NCBI GenBank assembly: GCA_017513795.1
Contig: JAFXEJ010000124.1
Coordinates: 1 to 50,752 of the forward strand
DNA: 50,752 nt
Reading direction: 5' to 3'
Source of the DNA: Ruminococcus sp.
GTDB taxonomy: Bacteria > Bacillota > Clostridia > Oscillospirales > Ruminococcaceae
The position numbers and the translations under genes were made by a program. Below the pieces are notes generated by a model, which made no database searches, had not been told where the DNA came from, and saw nothing but the letters and a program-made list of their open reading frames with translations. Each line of letters opens with the position of its first letter. Within the stretch, counting starts at the first letter, position 1. Shown here one piece after another: positions 1-7,741 of the stretch.

Positions 1-537
1 GACTTTTTCGGCACTTTTTGTCACATTCCCTTTCATTCTGGATTCTTCTTTATTATACAACAGATGTCGTCTTTTTAGCAATAGTATTCTTATTTTTTTA
101 ATAGTATTTACTATAACTTTGGAACATCCCACAAATTTGACCGCCGCTTTTTTACTTATAAATACATAAAAAGTCCGCAGCGGAAATAACACTACCCATA
201 TCGTCTTTTTTACAAAATAACAGAGTTTTTTCATGGTTCGTATAACTACGCTGCCGACTGTTGCAATATAGAGTGCAAATCCAGCTGCATTTCCGATTAC
301 GAAGTAAAACCGCAGTTCTCCCCGTGAAGCGGCTGATGCAAAAGCTGAAAGTGCTATTCCGTAGAAAACGAGAAATGCAGAATCCTCTGCGAAGACCATC
401 CAGCTTCTGTGCGGAATCATCACTCTTGCCGTCCGGAAAACATCGTAGAGTACTCCAAGTGCAATACCCATCAGACAGGACATCCCGAAAAGCACAAGTT
501 CCTCATTAACTGAGAAGAACGTTTCCGGAACATTCAT
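1..537 (-). CDS. yabQ: Spore cortex protein YabQ, partial
   Basis: The frame is open for 179 codons from an ATG at 537 to the window edge, so the C-terminus is missing. The product has several hydrophobic stretches (about residues 14-32, 47-66 and 77-100), then a basic tail, which fits the small multi-pass sporulation protein YabQ needed for cortex formation in Bacillus. The ATG overlaps the TGA of the upstream gene by four bases (ATGA), so the two are translationally coupled in the order yabP-yabQ known from spore formers. The family call rests on hydrophobicity, the N-terminal sequence and the yabP neighbour. It does not prove that the organism sporulates, because some non-sporulating relatives keep these genes. 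Confidence 0.75.
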   Translation of the reverse strand, partial: MNVPETFFSVNEELVLFGMSCLMGIALGVLYDVFRTARVMIPHRSWMVFAEDSAFLVFYGIALSAFASAASRGELRFYFVIGNAAGFALYIATVGSVVIRTMKKLCYFVKKTIWVVLFPLRTFYVFISKKAAVKFVGCSKVIVNTIKKIRILLLKRRHLLYNKEESRMKGNVTKSAEKV

Positions 538-812
538 CGGAATAATCTCCCGAGTGCCGAAATCGGACCTTTTCTGTCCTTGTCGCCGTAGACCATTGAC
601 CAGATATCGCCGGTAATAGTCATATTTCCGGTTTCAACGCTCATGGAATCTATATGGAGCTCACGTCCCTGAATAGTCAGTTCACCGAGCTCCGTATAGA
701 GACTTATGGTCTTTTCGTCAAAACTGTCAACGTCTGTTACTCCTGAAATACTCATGCTTCTGCGGTTTTCCAGGATAATATTATGATTCTGCTTTACCGT
801 CTTGTCCGACAT
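534..812 (-). CDS. yabP: Sporulation protein YabP
   Basis: This 92-residue protein belongs to the YabP/YqfC family. The diagnostic stretch is an N-terminal ENRRSMSISGV followed by a short beta-rich repeat (TELGELTIQG, then HIDSMSVETGNMTITG). I chose the ATG at 812 because GGAGG lies 8 bases upstream; a longer in-frame start at 857 adds residues without family similarity. In Bacillus, YabP acts in the mother cell at the forespore surface during spore coat and cortex assembly. It is coupled to yabQ downstream through an ATGA overlap. No clear sigma-E promoter could be fixed in the 98 bases between this gene and proS. Confidence 0.85.
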   Translation of the reverse strand: MSDKTVKQNHNIILENRRSMSISGVTDVDSFDEKTISLYTELGELTIQGRELHIDSMSVETGNMTITGDIWSMVYGDKDRKGPISALGRLFR

Positions 813-910
813 ATCAATGTACCTCCGAAAAAAATCTTTACGGTACATCATATTCATTCTTACGGTAATTTATGCCATTAGATTTGTCTGCTGTTGTATC
901 AGGGATTTTA

Positions 911-2350
911 TTAATATGCCTTACCCCAGTAAACTGTACATTTTGCGGGCTTTCCGCAGCATACGCAGTTTCCAGCCTTGCGCTCCTGCATGAACGGGAT
1001 ACAGCGTGAACCCACGCCTGTCTTTTCCTTGACCTCGTCCTCACAAGCCTCATCGCCGCACCACATTGCCTTGATAAAGCCATCGCCCTTTTCTTCAAGA
1101 GCCTTATTTATCTCATCAATTGTCTCGCAGGAATATGTTCTGTTGTTCATATTCTCAAGAGCCTTATTGTACATTCCTTCACGAGCTTCCTCAAGCTTTG
1201 CAGAAACTGTTTCTTCAAGCTTATCAAGCGGAACGATCACCTTTTCGCCGTTCCAGCGTGAAGCGATAACGCACTGACCGTTCTCGATATCCTTAGGACC
1301 GATCTCAACACGGACAGGCACGCCCTTCATTTCGTACTCTGCGAACTTCCAGCCGGGTGAATTCTCGCTGTCATCAAGCTTTACACGACAGCCTGTCTTT
1401 GCAAGACGCTCTTTAAGCTCTGCTGCCTTTTCAAGTACGCCTTCCTTATGCTGTGCAATAGGAATAATTACTGCCTGAACAGGTGCAACTGCCGGTGGAA
1501 GTACAAGTCCCTCGTTGTCGCCGTGAGTCATGATTACTGCGCCGATAAGACGTGTTGTAACGCCCCAGCTTGTCTGGTGGGGGAATACTCTCTTGTTTTC
1601 CTTGTCTGTATACTGAATCTCAAATGCCTTTGCGAAGCCGTCACCGAAATAATGTGAAGTTCCAGCCTGAAGTGCCTTACCGTCGTGCATAAGAGCTTCG
1701 ATTGCATATGTAGCTTCTGCACCGGCGAACTTGTCGCTGTCTGTTTTTCTTCCCTTTACTACAGGCATAGCAAGAGCATTTTCGCAGAAGTCAGCATATA
1801 CGTTGAGCATGCGCTCTATCTCCTCGATAGCCTCCTCAGCTGTAGCATGGATAGTATGACCTTCCTGCCAGAGGAATTCTCTTGAACGGAGGAAAGGACG
1901 TGTTGTCTTTTCCCATCTTACAACGCTTACCCACTGGTTGTAGAGCTTGGGAAGATCTCTGTATGAATGGATGATATTTGCATAATGCTCACAGAAAAGT
2001 GTCTCAGATGTAGGACGTACACAAAGTCTGTCTTCAAGCTTTTCGCTTCCGCCGTGAGTTACCCATGCAACCTCGGGAGCAAATCCCTCAACGTGATCCT
2101 TTTCCTTCTGGAGAAGGCTCTCAGGAATGAACATCGGCATGCATACGTTTTCATGGCCTGTATCCTTGAACATTCCGTCAAGAATACGCTGGATATTCTC
2201 CCAGATAGCGTATCCGTAAGGACGGATTACCATACATCCCTTAACGCTTGTATATTCAACAAGTTCTGCCTTTTTGCAGATATCAGTATACCACTGAGCA
2301 AAATCCTCATCCATTGATGTGATTTCTGTTACCTTTTTTTCCTTAGCCAT
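911..2350 (-). CDS. proS: Prolyl-tRNA synthetase, short archaeal/eukaryotic-like form
   Basis: ProS charges tRNA-Pro with proline in the cytoplasm. The 479-residue length, the lack of the editing insertion found in the long bacterial form and the C-terminal cysteine-rich zinc-binding domain (CxxC near VCCGKPAKC) place it in the short class. Class II motif 2 is visible as [15 protein letters not shown] (about residues 144-158) and motif 3 as [10 protein letters not shown]. The protein ends in the typical KAY tail (WGKAY). The ATG at 2350 has GAGG about 10 bases upstream. There is no T-box leader: only 29 bases separate it from fakA, so it is probably read through from the asp23-fakA promoter. 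Very sure of the family. Confidence 0.96.
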   Translation of the reverse strand: MAKEKKVTEITSMDEDFAQWYTDICKKAELVEYTSVKGCMVIRPYGYAIWENIQRILDGMFKDTGHENVCMPMFIPESLLQKEKDHVEGFAPEVAWVTHGGSEKLEDRLCVRPTSETLFCEHYANIIHSYRDLPKLYNQWVSVVRWEKTTRPFLRSREFLWQEGHTIHATAEEAIEEIERMLNVYADFCENALAMPVVKGRKTDSDKFAGAEATYAIEALMHDGKALQAGTSHYFGDGFAKAFEIQYTDKENKRVFPHQTSWGVTTRLIGAVIMTHGDNEGLVLPPAVAPVQAVIIPIAQHKEGVLEKAAELKERLAKTGCRVKLDDSENSPGWKFAEYEMKGVPVRVEIGPKDIENGQCVIASRWNGEKVIVPLDKLEETVSAKLEEAREGMYNKALENMNNRTYSCETIDEINKALEEKGDGFIKAMWCGDEACEDEVKEKTGVGSRCIPFMQERKAGNCVCCGKPAKCTVYWGKAY

Positions 2351-2379
2351 TTTATTTTTACCTCGCTTTATTTTCGTGA

Positions 2380-4038
2380 TTATTCAACTGAAATTATATA
2401 GTAATATACGGGCTGTCCGCCGTCAACAAGCATTACGTCGATCTTGCTGCTGAGCTTTGACTGGAGAATCTCAACAAGCTCCTCAGCGTTCTCAGCTGTA
2501 ACGTCAGCTCCGTGAATCAGCGTAACATAGCTTGTATCGCCTTTTGCAAGCTTCTTTGTCAGCTTGATAACAGCCTTGTTGATATCCTTTTCCGTAAAGG
2601 AAAGCTTGCCGTTTTCAAGAGCAAGTATCTCGCCCTCTTTTATCTGTTTTCCTTCAAATTCAGAATCTCTTGCGGCAAATGTGACAAGTCCCGTTGAAAC
2701 CTTCTCAAATGCCTTTGTCATGTTGATTCTGTTATCGGAAAGACTCTGTGTTTCGTCGAATGCAAGCATTGCGGAAATTCCCTGAGGAATCGTTCTTGTC
2801 TGGAGCACGCAGACCTTTCTGTCAGCAAGTCTTACTGCCTGTTCAGCCGCCATGATGATATTCTTGTTGTTCGGAAGTACGAAAACTGTCTTTGCCGGAG
2901 TCTGCATGATAGCTCTGAGAATATCGTCTGTGGAAGGATTCATTGTCTGTCCGCCCTGTACGATAGCGTCTGCGCCGAGATCTGTGAACATTGCTTCAAG
3001 ACCATGACCTGCTGCAACTGCAACAAATCCGAATTCCTTTTCCTGTTCTGCCGGAGTGAAGCCTTCCTGTTCAGCAGTTCTTGCTTCCTTGACCTTATTT
3101 TCGTGCTGGATACGCATATTTTCAATTTTCGGCTTAGGATCGTTGATGAACCAGCCGAATTCAAGTCCCTTCTGGAGTGCCTTTCCGGGATTGTCTGTAT
3201 GAACGTGTACCTTGATTATCTCCTCGTCATCAACGACTACAACGCAGTCGCCGATAGTTTCAAGATATGCACGGAGCATGAAGATATCAGGGCAGTCCTT
3301 TTTCTTTTCGAGCATGAACTCAGTACAGTATGTATAATTTATCTCCTCGTCGTACTCGCTTACTGCGGTACGGAAGGAATCTGAATCGCCGGAGTTATCA
3401 GCAGCCGGTTCAGCCGGCTTTGCTATCTCCTTGCCCTCAAAAACATCTGTCATGGCACGGAATATTATAAGAAGTCCCATACCGCCGGCGTCAACTACGC
3501 CAGCCTTTTTAAGCTGAGGAAGCATTTCTGTTGTCTTTGCAAGAGTATCCTCCGCTTCATCGCAGACAGCGTTCCAGAATATTACCGTATCATTGGTGGA
3601 AAGAGCTGTTTCCTTTGCCTTTTCTGCTGCCATTCTCACTACGGTAAGGATAGTTCCCTCAGTAGGCTTCATTACAGCCTTGTATGCAGCCTCAACTCCG
3701 AGTGAAAGCGCATTTGCGAAATCCTCGCAGCCAGCCTCGGTACACTGTGCAAGACCTTTTGAAAATCCTCTGAAAATCAGCGACAGAATTACACCGGAAT
3801 TTCCTCTTGCACCTCTCAGGAAAGCAGAAGCCGCTGCCTTTGCCACCTCTGAAACTGGTGCATCATCGCCGATTCTTTTGAGTACAGCGATCGAATTTTC
3901 TATCGTCATGGACATATTTGTACCGGTATCTCCGTCCGGAACGGGATAAACGTTGAGTTCATCGACCTCACGTTTTCTGTTGTTAATAGTAATTGCCGCC
4001 GATATAATGGCGTCTCTTAGCATGGAACCTTTTATCAA
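2380..4038 (-). CDS. fakA: Fatty acid kinase catalytic subunit FakA-like (DhaL domain)
   Basis: FakA phosphorylates fatty acids held by a FakB (DegV-family) carrier, letting exogenous fatty acids enter phospholipid synthesis. The N-terminal DhaL-type kinase domain shows the nucleotide/Mg2+ motif [12 protein letters not shown] (about residues 31-42) and RGNSGVILS (about 78-86); the C-terminal half matches the FakA/YloV middle and C-terminal domains. At 552 residues it has family length. It starts with TTG at 4038: GGAGGAG is correctly spaced for it, while the first ATG (4023) lies too far away. It follows the Asp23 gene, the usual yloU-yloV arrangement of Firmicutes. No fakB is in the window. 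Confidence 0.9.
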   Translation of the reverse strand: MIKGSMLRDAIISAAITINNRKREVDELNVYPVPDGDTGTNMSMTIENSIAVLKRIGDDAPVSEVAKAAASAFLRGARGNSGVILSLIFRGFSKGLAQCTEAGCEDFANALSLGVEAAYKAVMKPTEGTILTVVRMAAEKAKETALSTNDTVIFWNAVCDEAEDTLAKTTEMLPQLKKAGVVDAGGMGLLIIFRAMTDVFEGKEIAKPAEPAADNSGDSDSFRTAVSEYDEEINYTYCTEFMLEKKKDCPDIFMLRAYLETIGDCVVVVDDEEIIKVHVHTDNPGKALQKGLEFGWFINDPKPKIENMRIQHENKVKEARTAEQEGFTPAEQEKEFGFVAVAAGHGLEAMFTDLGADAIVQGGQTMNPSTDDILRAIMQTPAKTVFVLPNNKNIIMAAEQAVRLADRKVCVLQTRTIPQGISAMLAFDETQSLSDNRINMTKAFEKVSTGLVTFAARDSEFEGKQIKEGEILALENGKLSFTEKDINKAVIKLTKKLAKGDTSYVTLIHGADVTAENAEELVEILQSKLSSKIDVMLVDGGQPVYYYIISVE

Positions 4039-4110
4039 TTCCGCTCCTCCATTCAGTTTTTGCAGTACCGGATATCCGCATATACCGCAATTATATTAAT
4101 AATCTGTATT

Positions 4111-4470
4111 TTATACCGTCATATCATCAACATATACGTTGACCTTCTGCACGGGAACCCCCGCTGTTTCCTCGACAGTGAACGAAACATTATGGATAAT
4201 ACTGTTTACAGCAGCAGTAATATTAGTACCGTGGCTCACTTTTATGTGAAGATCTATTACAAGACCGCCGTTTTTTCCTATGCGGACGGATACTCCGCTT
4301 TTCGATTTAAAAGCCTTTCCGAAAGTAAGTCCCGACATCGCACGGTGGAAGGTATTCACGCCTGAAAGTCCCGATACGCCGAAGCAGTCCATGACTGTAT
4401 GACGCACAATCTCGGTGATATAGCTTTCAGATACGGTGATTTTTCCTATATGATTTTCAAATCCTACCAT
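4111..4470 (-). CDS. Asp23/Gls24 family envelope stress protein (YloU-like)
   Basis: This 119-residue protein fits the Asp23/Gls24 (DUF322) family: an N-terminal IGKITVSESYITEIVRHT segment, a glycine-rich centre and a C-terminal part ending in VNVYVDDM. Family members gather under the membrane and are linked to envelope stress. The ATG at 4470 is preceded by AAGGAG with good spacing; an upstream in-frame start at 4503 would fall in the promoter. It leads the asp23-fakA-proS group and directly precedes fakA, as yloU precedes yloV in many Firmicutes. Its specific role is not known. Confidence 0.88.
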   Translation of the reverse strand: MVGFENHIGKITVSESYITEIVRHTVMDCFGVSGLSGVNTFHRAMSGLTFGKAFKSKSGVSVRIGKNGGLVIDLHIKVSHGTNITAAVNSIIHNVSFTVEETAGVPVQKVNVYVDDMTV

Positions 4471-4501
4471 AAACTCACTCCTTCGTGATATAATCATAAA
4501 C

Positions 4502-4530
4502 ATTATAACATAATATCAGAAAAAAAACAA
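4502..4530 (-). promoter_or_regulatory. Sigma-A promoter for asp23-fakA-proS
   Basis: On the minus strand the boxes are TTGTTT (4525-4530), a 17-base spacer and TATAAT (4502-4507), with an extended -10 TG one base upstream. The predicted start is about 25 bases before the Asp23 ATG. Confidence 0.7.
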
Positions 4531-4668
4531 GATATTTCACATCGTTGTATGTGTAAATTTTTTGTAAGCAAATATATTTCTCTTGTAGGGACGTATGCCT
4601 GCATCCGCCCGTTTTTGCAGACGTTGTGGATGCCGTTCCTTGCATTGTCTGCATTTATTTTACACATA
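4531..4668. other. Intergenic gap with imperfect hairpins
   Basis: This lies between the end of the polysaccharide operon and the Asp23 promoter. It holds short inverted segments (GCATCC with GGATGC, GCAGAC with GTCTGC) and a TGTAGGGACG...GCATCCGCCCG stretch that resembles a degraded dispersed repeat. No classical U-tract terminator for the operon could be defined. I see no gene here. Confidence 0.4.
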
Positions 4669-5619
4669 TCATTTCTTTGCCGCATTACGACGGCTGTTAT
4701 ATATCTGTCCGACCGCAAATGCCGCCAGATCCGCAAAAACAGACGCAAGACGCATTACAAGCACAAAAAGAATTATCCTCTCCTGATGCGCCTCTCCGCT
4801 TACAAATATCATTACGCCCTCACGGATACCTATTCCTCCAGGTGCGCCGGGAGTTACAAAGCCAATTATCCATGCAAACATGAATGCTCCCGTCAGAACG
4901 GTAAGCTCACTGAAGTTTGATGTATCTCCTACAATAAGAAGCAGACACATGAAATATCCAGCCGCCTGCACGCTGTTGCTTGCAAGGTAGTAGAAAATTC
5001 CAGCCATTGCGCTTTTTCTGTTTCCCTTTTCAAAAGCCTTCGAATAGCGTGAAATATATTCCTTCAGCTTATCCCCGAACTTTATCCGAACAAGTATCAA
5101 TGCCGCTGCTATAAGAAGTACTCCGGCAATACCGACAATAAGAAACTTCTCGCCGTATTTTTCAAGAAGTCCGGCAATGCGTCCTCTCAGAAGCACCATA
5201 GCAATTACACCTGTCCAGAACACACAGAACAGTATATCAAGAATGGTAGCACAGGCAACATCGACATGGCTGATATTCATGTCAACGGCAAGCTTGTTTC
5301 TTCCCACATACTGGAATACATTTCCGGGAACATACTTGTAAATATTTGATTTTGTATATACCGGCATTGCCGCAGAAAAAGGAATCTTCCTTGACGAAAG
5401 CGCTCTCGTGAAGCCAAGCCACGGAATACATCCTATCACGATAAAGAATCCCTGAACTGCAATCCCAAGCAGCAGCGATATGATGATCTCAGCCGAAGCA
5501 AGATCCTTCGGATCTATATCCATATCAGCGAATTTTTTTACCACAAACAGAAGCGCTGCTATTACAAGAGCGTTTCCCAGAAGCTTGACGATTTTTTTAA
5601 TATTCAGCTTTTTCGTCAT
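4669..5619 (-). CDS. Lysylphosphatidylglycerol synthase/flippase-like membrane protein (UPF0104-type)
   Basis: This 316-residue integral membrane protein has about eight hydrophobic segments and the family landmarks YVPGNVFQYVGR (about residues 95-106) and FVTPGAPGGIGIRE (about 252-265), typical of the transmembrane domain of MprF and its stand-alone relatives. Such proteins are thought to flip or handle lipids; the stand-alone ones often occur with glycosyltransferases. There is no LPG synthase domain. It is the last gene of the polysaccharide operon and its ATG overlaps the TGA of the preceding GT4 gene (ATGA). The lipid substrate is unknown; a part in handling a lipid-linked sugar intermediate is inferred from context. 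Confidence 0.8.
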   Translation of the reverse strand: MTKKLNIKKIVKLLGNALVIAALLFVVKKFADMDIDPKDLASAEIIISLLLGIAVQGFFIVIGCIPWLGFTRALSSRKIPFSAAMPVYTKSNIYKYVPGNVFQYVGRNKLAVDMNISHVDVACATILDILFCVFWTGVIAMVLLRGRIAGLLEKYGEKFLIVGIAGVLLIAAALILVRIKFGDKLKEYISRYSKAFEKGNRKSAMAGIFYYLASNSVQAAGYFMCLLLIVGDTSNFSELTVLTGAFMFAWIIGFVTPGAPGGIGIREGVMIFVSGEAHQERIILFVLVMRLASVFADLAAFAVGQIYNSRRNAAKK

Positions 5620-6773
5620 TTCCTGTCCACCTTTTCCGCAAGACGCTTCACTACCTCATTCATTCTGTCCCACGAATAACGGTAAGCTTCGGCACGGACA
5701 TTATTTCCGAATTCCTCTGCCTTTTCCTCTTTGAAGAACTTTACTGCTGCTTCGCCGAGTGCTTCGTGATTTTTCGGCGGAACAATATATCCGGTCTTTC
5801 CGTCGAGCACAACCTCCGGAAGTCCGCCGACATCCGTAGCTATTACCGGCTTTTCAAAGCTGTATGCTATCTGGACAATTCCGCTCTGTGTTGCTGATTC
5901 ATATGGAAGCACAACAAGATCGCAGGCAGCAAAATATTTTTCTATCTCCTTGTCGGGAATATAGCCGTCAACGACCTGTATCGAGTCACCAGCACCGCTT
6001 TTTCTGATAAGCTCCATGTAATCTGCCTTATCACTGCCGAACTCTCCCACGACCATGAGCTGAGCATCCTTGTCGGCAGCAATTATATCGGGCATGGCTT
6101 TTATGATATGCTTCAGTCCCTTATATTCCCTTACAAATCCGAAGAACAGCATTATCTTTCTGTCCTCTGGAATTCCGAGAATTTTTCTTGCTTCTTCACG
6201 GGTCATGTCCTTTATCTTGAACATATTGAATGTAGGAATAACTGTTGTTTCGTAATTAGGTCTGCTCAGAATGCTTTTAAGATCATCGGCATCCATTTTG
6301 GAATGCGTAATGAAGCCTGCTCCTCTTTTCAGAACTTGTTTTGTGAGGAATTTATCCAGCGGAAAACGCTCGTGCGGAAATACATTGTGACATACGAAAA
6401 TTTTCGGAATCTTTCTCAGCATTGCAGAAAGAAGTATATAGCACGGCGAAAAGTAAGGGTGCCACCACTGCATAATCATGAAATCCGGCTTCATTTTCTT
6501 TATTTTCATCGCACTGGCGATGATATTGAACGGATTTGCAGTATTTATGAGAAACTGTGCATCGTCTATTTTCAGAACATCATTTGCGTAGTCTCGCTGC
6601 TCCTTTTTGAACAGGAGCTTAGGATACTGCATTTTATATGATACTGTTTTAACGTCAAAATCCTTTTTCAGATTCTTCACCATAGAGCCTGTATGATGGG
6701 AAATTCCGCCCTTATACGGATAAACCGGTCCTATCATTACAAGTCTTTTCTTATTCTTTGCCATTTTTTTCAT
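5616..6773 (-). CDS. GT4-family glycosyltransferase
   Basis: This 385-residue cytoplasmic GT-B enzyme has an N-terminal acceptor half with GPVYPYKGGISHH and a C-terminal nucleotide-sugar half with FFGFVREYKGL (about residue 215) and the variant acidic motif PYESATQSGIVQIA in place of the usual E-x7-E. It probably transfers a nucleotide-activated hexose to the growing surface glycan. The ATG at 6773 is chosen because GAGG lies 6 bases upstream inside the end of the GT2 gene; the two genes overlap by 23 bases. Donor and linkage cannot be read from sequence. Confidence 0.87.
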   Translation of the reverse strand: MKKMAKNKKRLVMIGPVYPYKGGISHHTGSMVKNLKKDFDVKTVSYKMQYPKLLFKKEQRDYANDVLKIDDAQFLINTANPFNIIASAMKIKKMKPDFMIMQWWHPYFSPCYILLSAMLRKIPKIFVCHNVFPHERFPLDKFLTKQVLKRGAGFITHSKMDADDLKSILSRPNYETTVIPTFNMFKIKDMTREEARKILGIPEDRKIMLFFGFVREYKGLKHIIKAMPDIIAADKDAQLMVVGEFGSDKADYMELIRKSGAGDSIQVVDGYIPDKEIEKYFAACDLVVLPYESATQSGIVQIAYSFEKPVIATDVGGLPEVVLDGKTGYIVPPKNHEALGEAAVKFFKEEKAEEFGNNVRAEAYRYSWDRMNEVVKRLAEKVDRK

Positions 6774-7716
6774 CCTTTTCCTCACAGTCAGCCTTTCTTA
6801 CCCTGTACTGTATATCCTCAAGCAGCTTTCTGTTTGCGGCTATCGTATCTCCGAGAAGTCCGAGTGTTATGGTCTGGAATCCCGTCATGAGCATTATAGC
6901 TGTAAGTATCAGTGACTGGATATGTCCGTCGCCGTCGCCCATGCAAAGGAATACCAGAAATCTTATACCAAGAGCCGCTCCTAAAAGCATTAAAATTATT
7001 CCGAGCGTCATGAAGAATTTCAGCGGCTTGTACATTACAAATGAACGCACGATTACTGTGGATGAACGCTTCATATAGCGCCACATACTGGAGAAAAGAC
7101 GTGACGGTCTTGTTTCGGCATTCGTTCTTATCGGAACGGAGGTCATGGCTGTTTTATTGTTTCCAGCCTGAATGATAGTTTCAAGTGTATAGGTGTATTC
7201 GTTTACAACGTTAAGTCTGAGAGCCGCTTCTCTTGAATATGCACGGAATCCACTGGGAGCGTCGGGAATATCAGTTCCGGAGGCAACACGGACTACCCAG
7301 CTGCCAAGATGCTGGAACTTCTTTTTCTTCCATGAGAAATGCTCTGTCTCGTCGATAGGACGCTCACCAATAACGATATCTGCCTTTTCATCAAGAATGG
7401 GACGGACAATCTTTTCGATATCCGCACCGCAGTACTGATTATCAGCGTCTGTATTGACAATGATATCTGCGCCGAGGTGGAGACAGGCGTCGATTCCAGC
7501 CATAAAGCCCTTTGCAAGTCCCTTGTTCTGCTTGAAATTCACGATATGATGAAAACCAAGCTCCTTTGCCTTTGCAGCGGTATTATCCTTGCTTCCGTCG
7601 TTGATGATAAGATATTCTATGGTATCAATTCCGTCGATATGTCTCGGAAGATCATTATAGGCAAGTTCAAGTGTTTCTTCCTCATTATAGCACGGGATCT
7701 GAATTATCAGCTTCAT
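6751..7716 (-). CDS. GT2-family glycosyltransferase with C-terminal membrane segments (DPM1/GtrB-like)
   Basis: The N-terminal GT-A domain shows IPCYNEEETL, INDGSKDNT and the DxD-type NTDADNQY; the C-terminal end carries two hydrophobic segments separated by a short loop, as in polyprenyl-phosphate mannose/glucose synthases. Such enzymes make polyprenyl-phosphate-linked sugars, which membrane GT-C enzymes use outside the cell. That fits the upstream neighbour, a GT-C type protein 25 bases away, so the two may form a donor/transferase pair (inference). The ATG at 7716 has AGGA 8 bases upstream; a longer frame to 7755 runs into the preceding gene and lacks similarity. Confidence 0.87.
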   Translation of the reverse strand: MKLIIQIPCYNEEETLELAYNDLPRHIDGIDTIEYLIINDGSKDNTAAKAKELGFHHIVNFKQNKGLAKGFMAGIDACLHLGADIIVNTDADNQYCGADIEKIVRPILDEKADIVIGERPIDETEHFSWKKKKFQHLGSWVVRVASGTDIPDAPSGFRAYSREAALRLNVVNEYTYTLETIIQAGNNKTAMTSVPIRTNAETRPSRLFSSMWRYMKRSSTVIVRSFVMYKPLKFFMTLGIILMLLGAALGIRFLVFLCMGDGDGHIQSLILTAIMLMTGFQTITLGLLGDTIAANRKLLEDIQYRVRKADCEEKDEKNGKE

Positions 7717-7741
7717 ATTATTTATCCTTTCCTTCCTTTTT

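Noticed and set aside
838-1098. A minus-strand open frame inside the proS end
   Set aside because: It is an out-of-frame shadow of proS, rich in Arg/Ser, with no RBS.
2351-2379. T-box leader for proS
   Set aside because: The gap to fakA is only 29 bases and cannot hold one.
4504-4748. A minus-strand 81-codon open frame between the flippase and Asp23 genes
   Set aside because: It overlaps the flippase gene end and the Asp23 promoter, lacks an RBS and has no family pattern.
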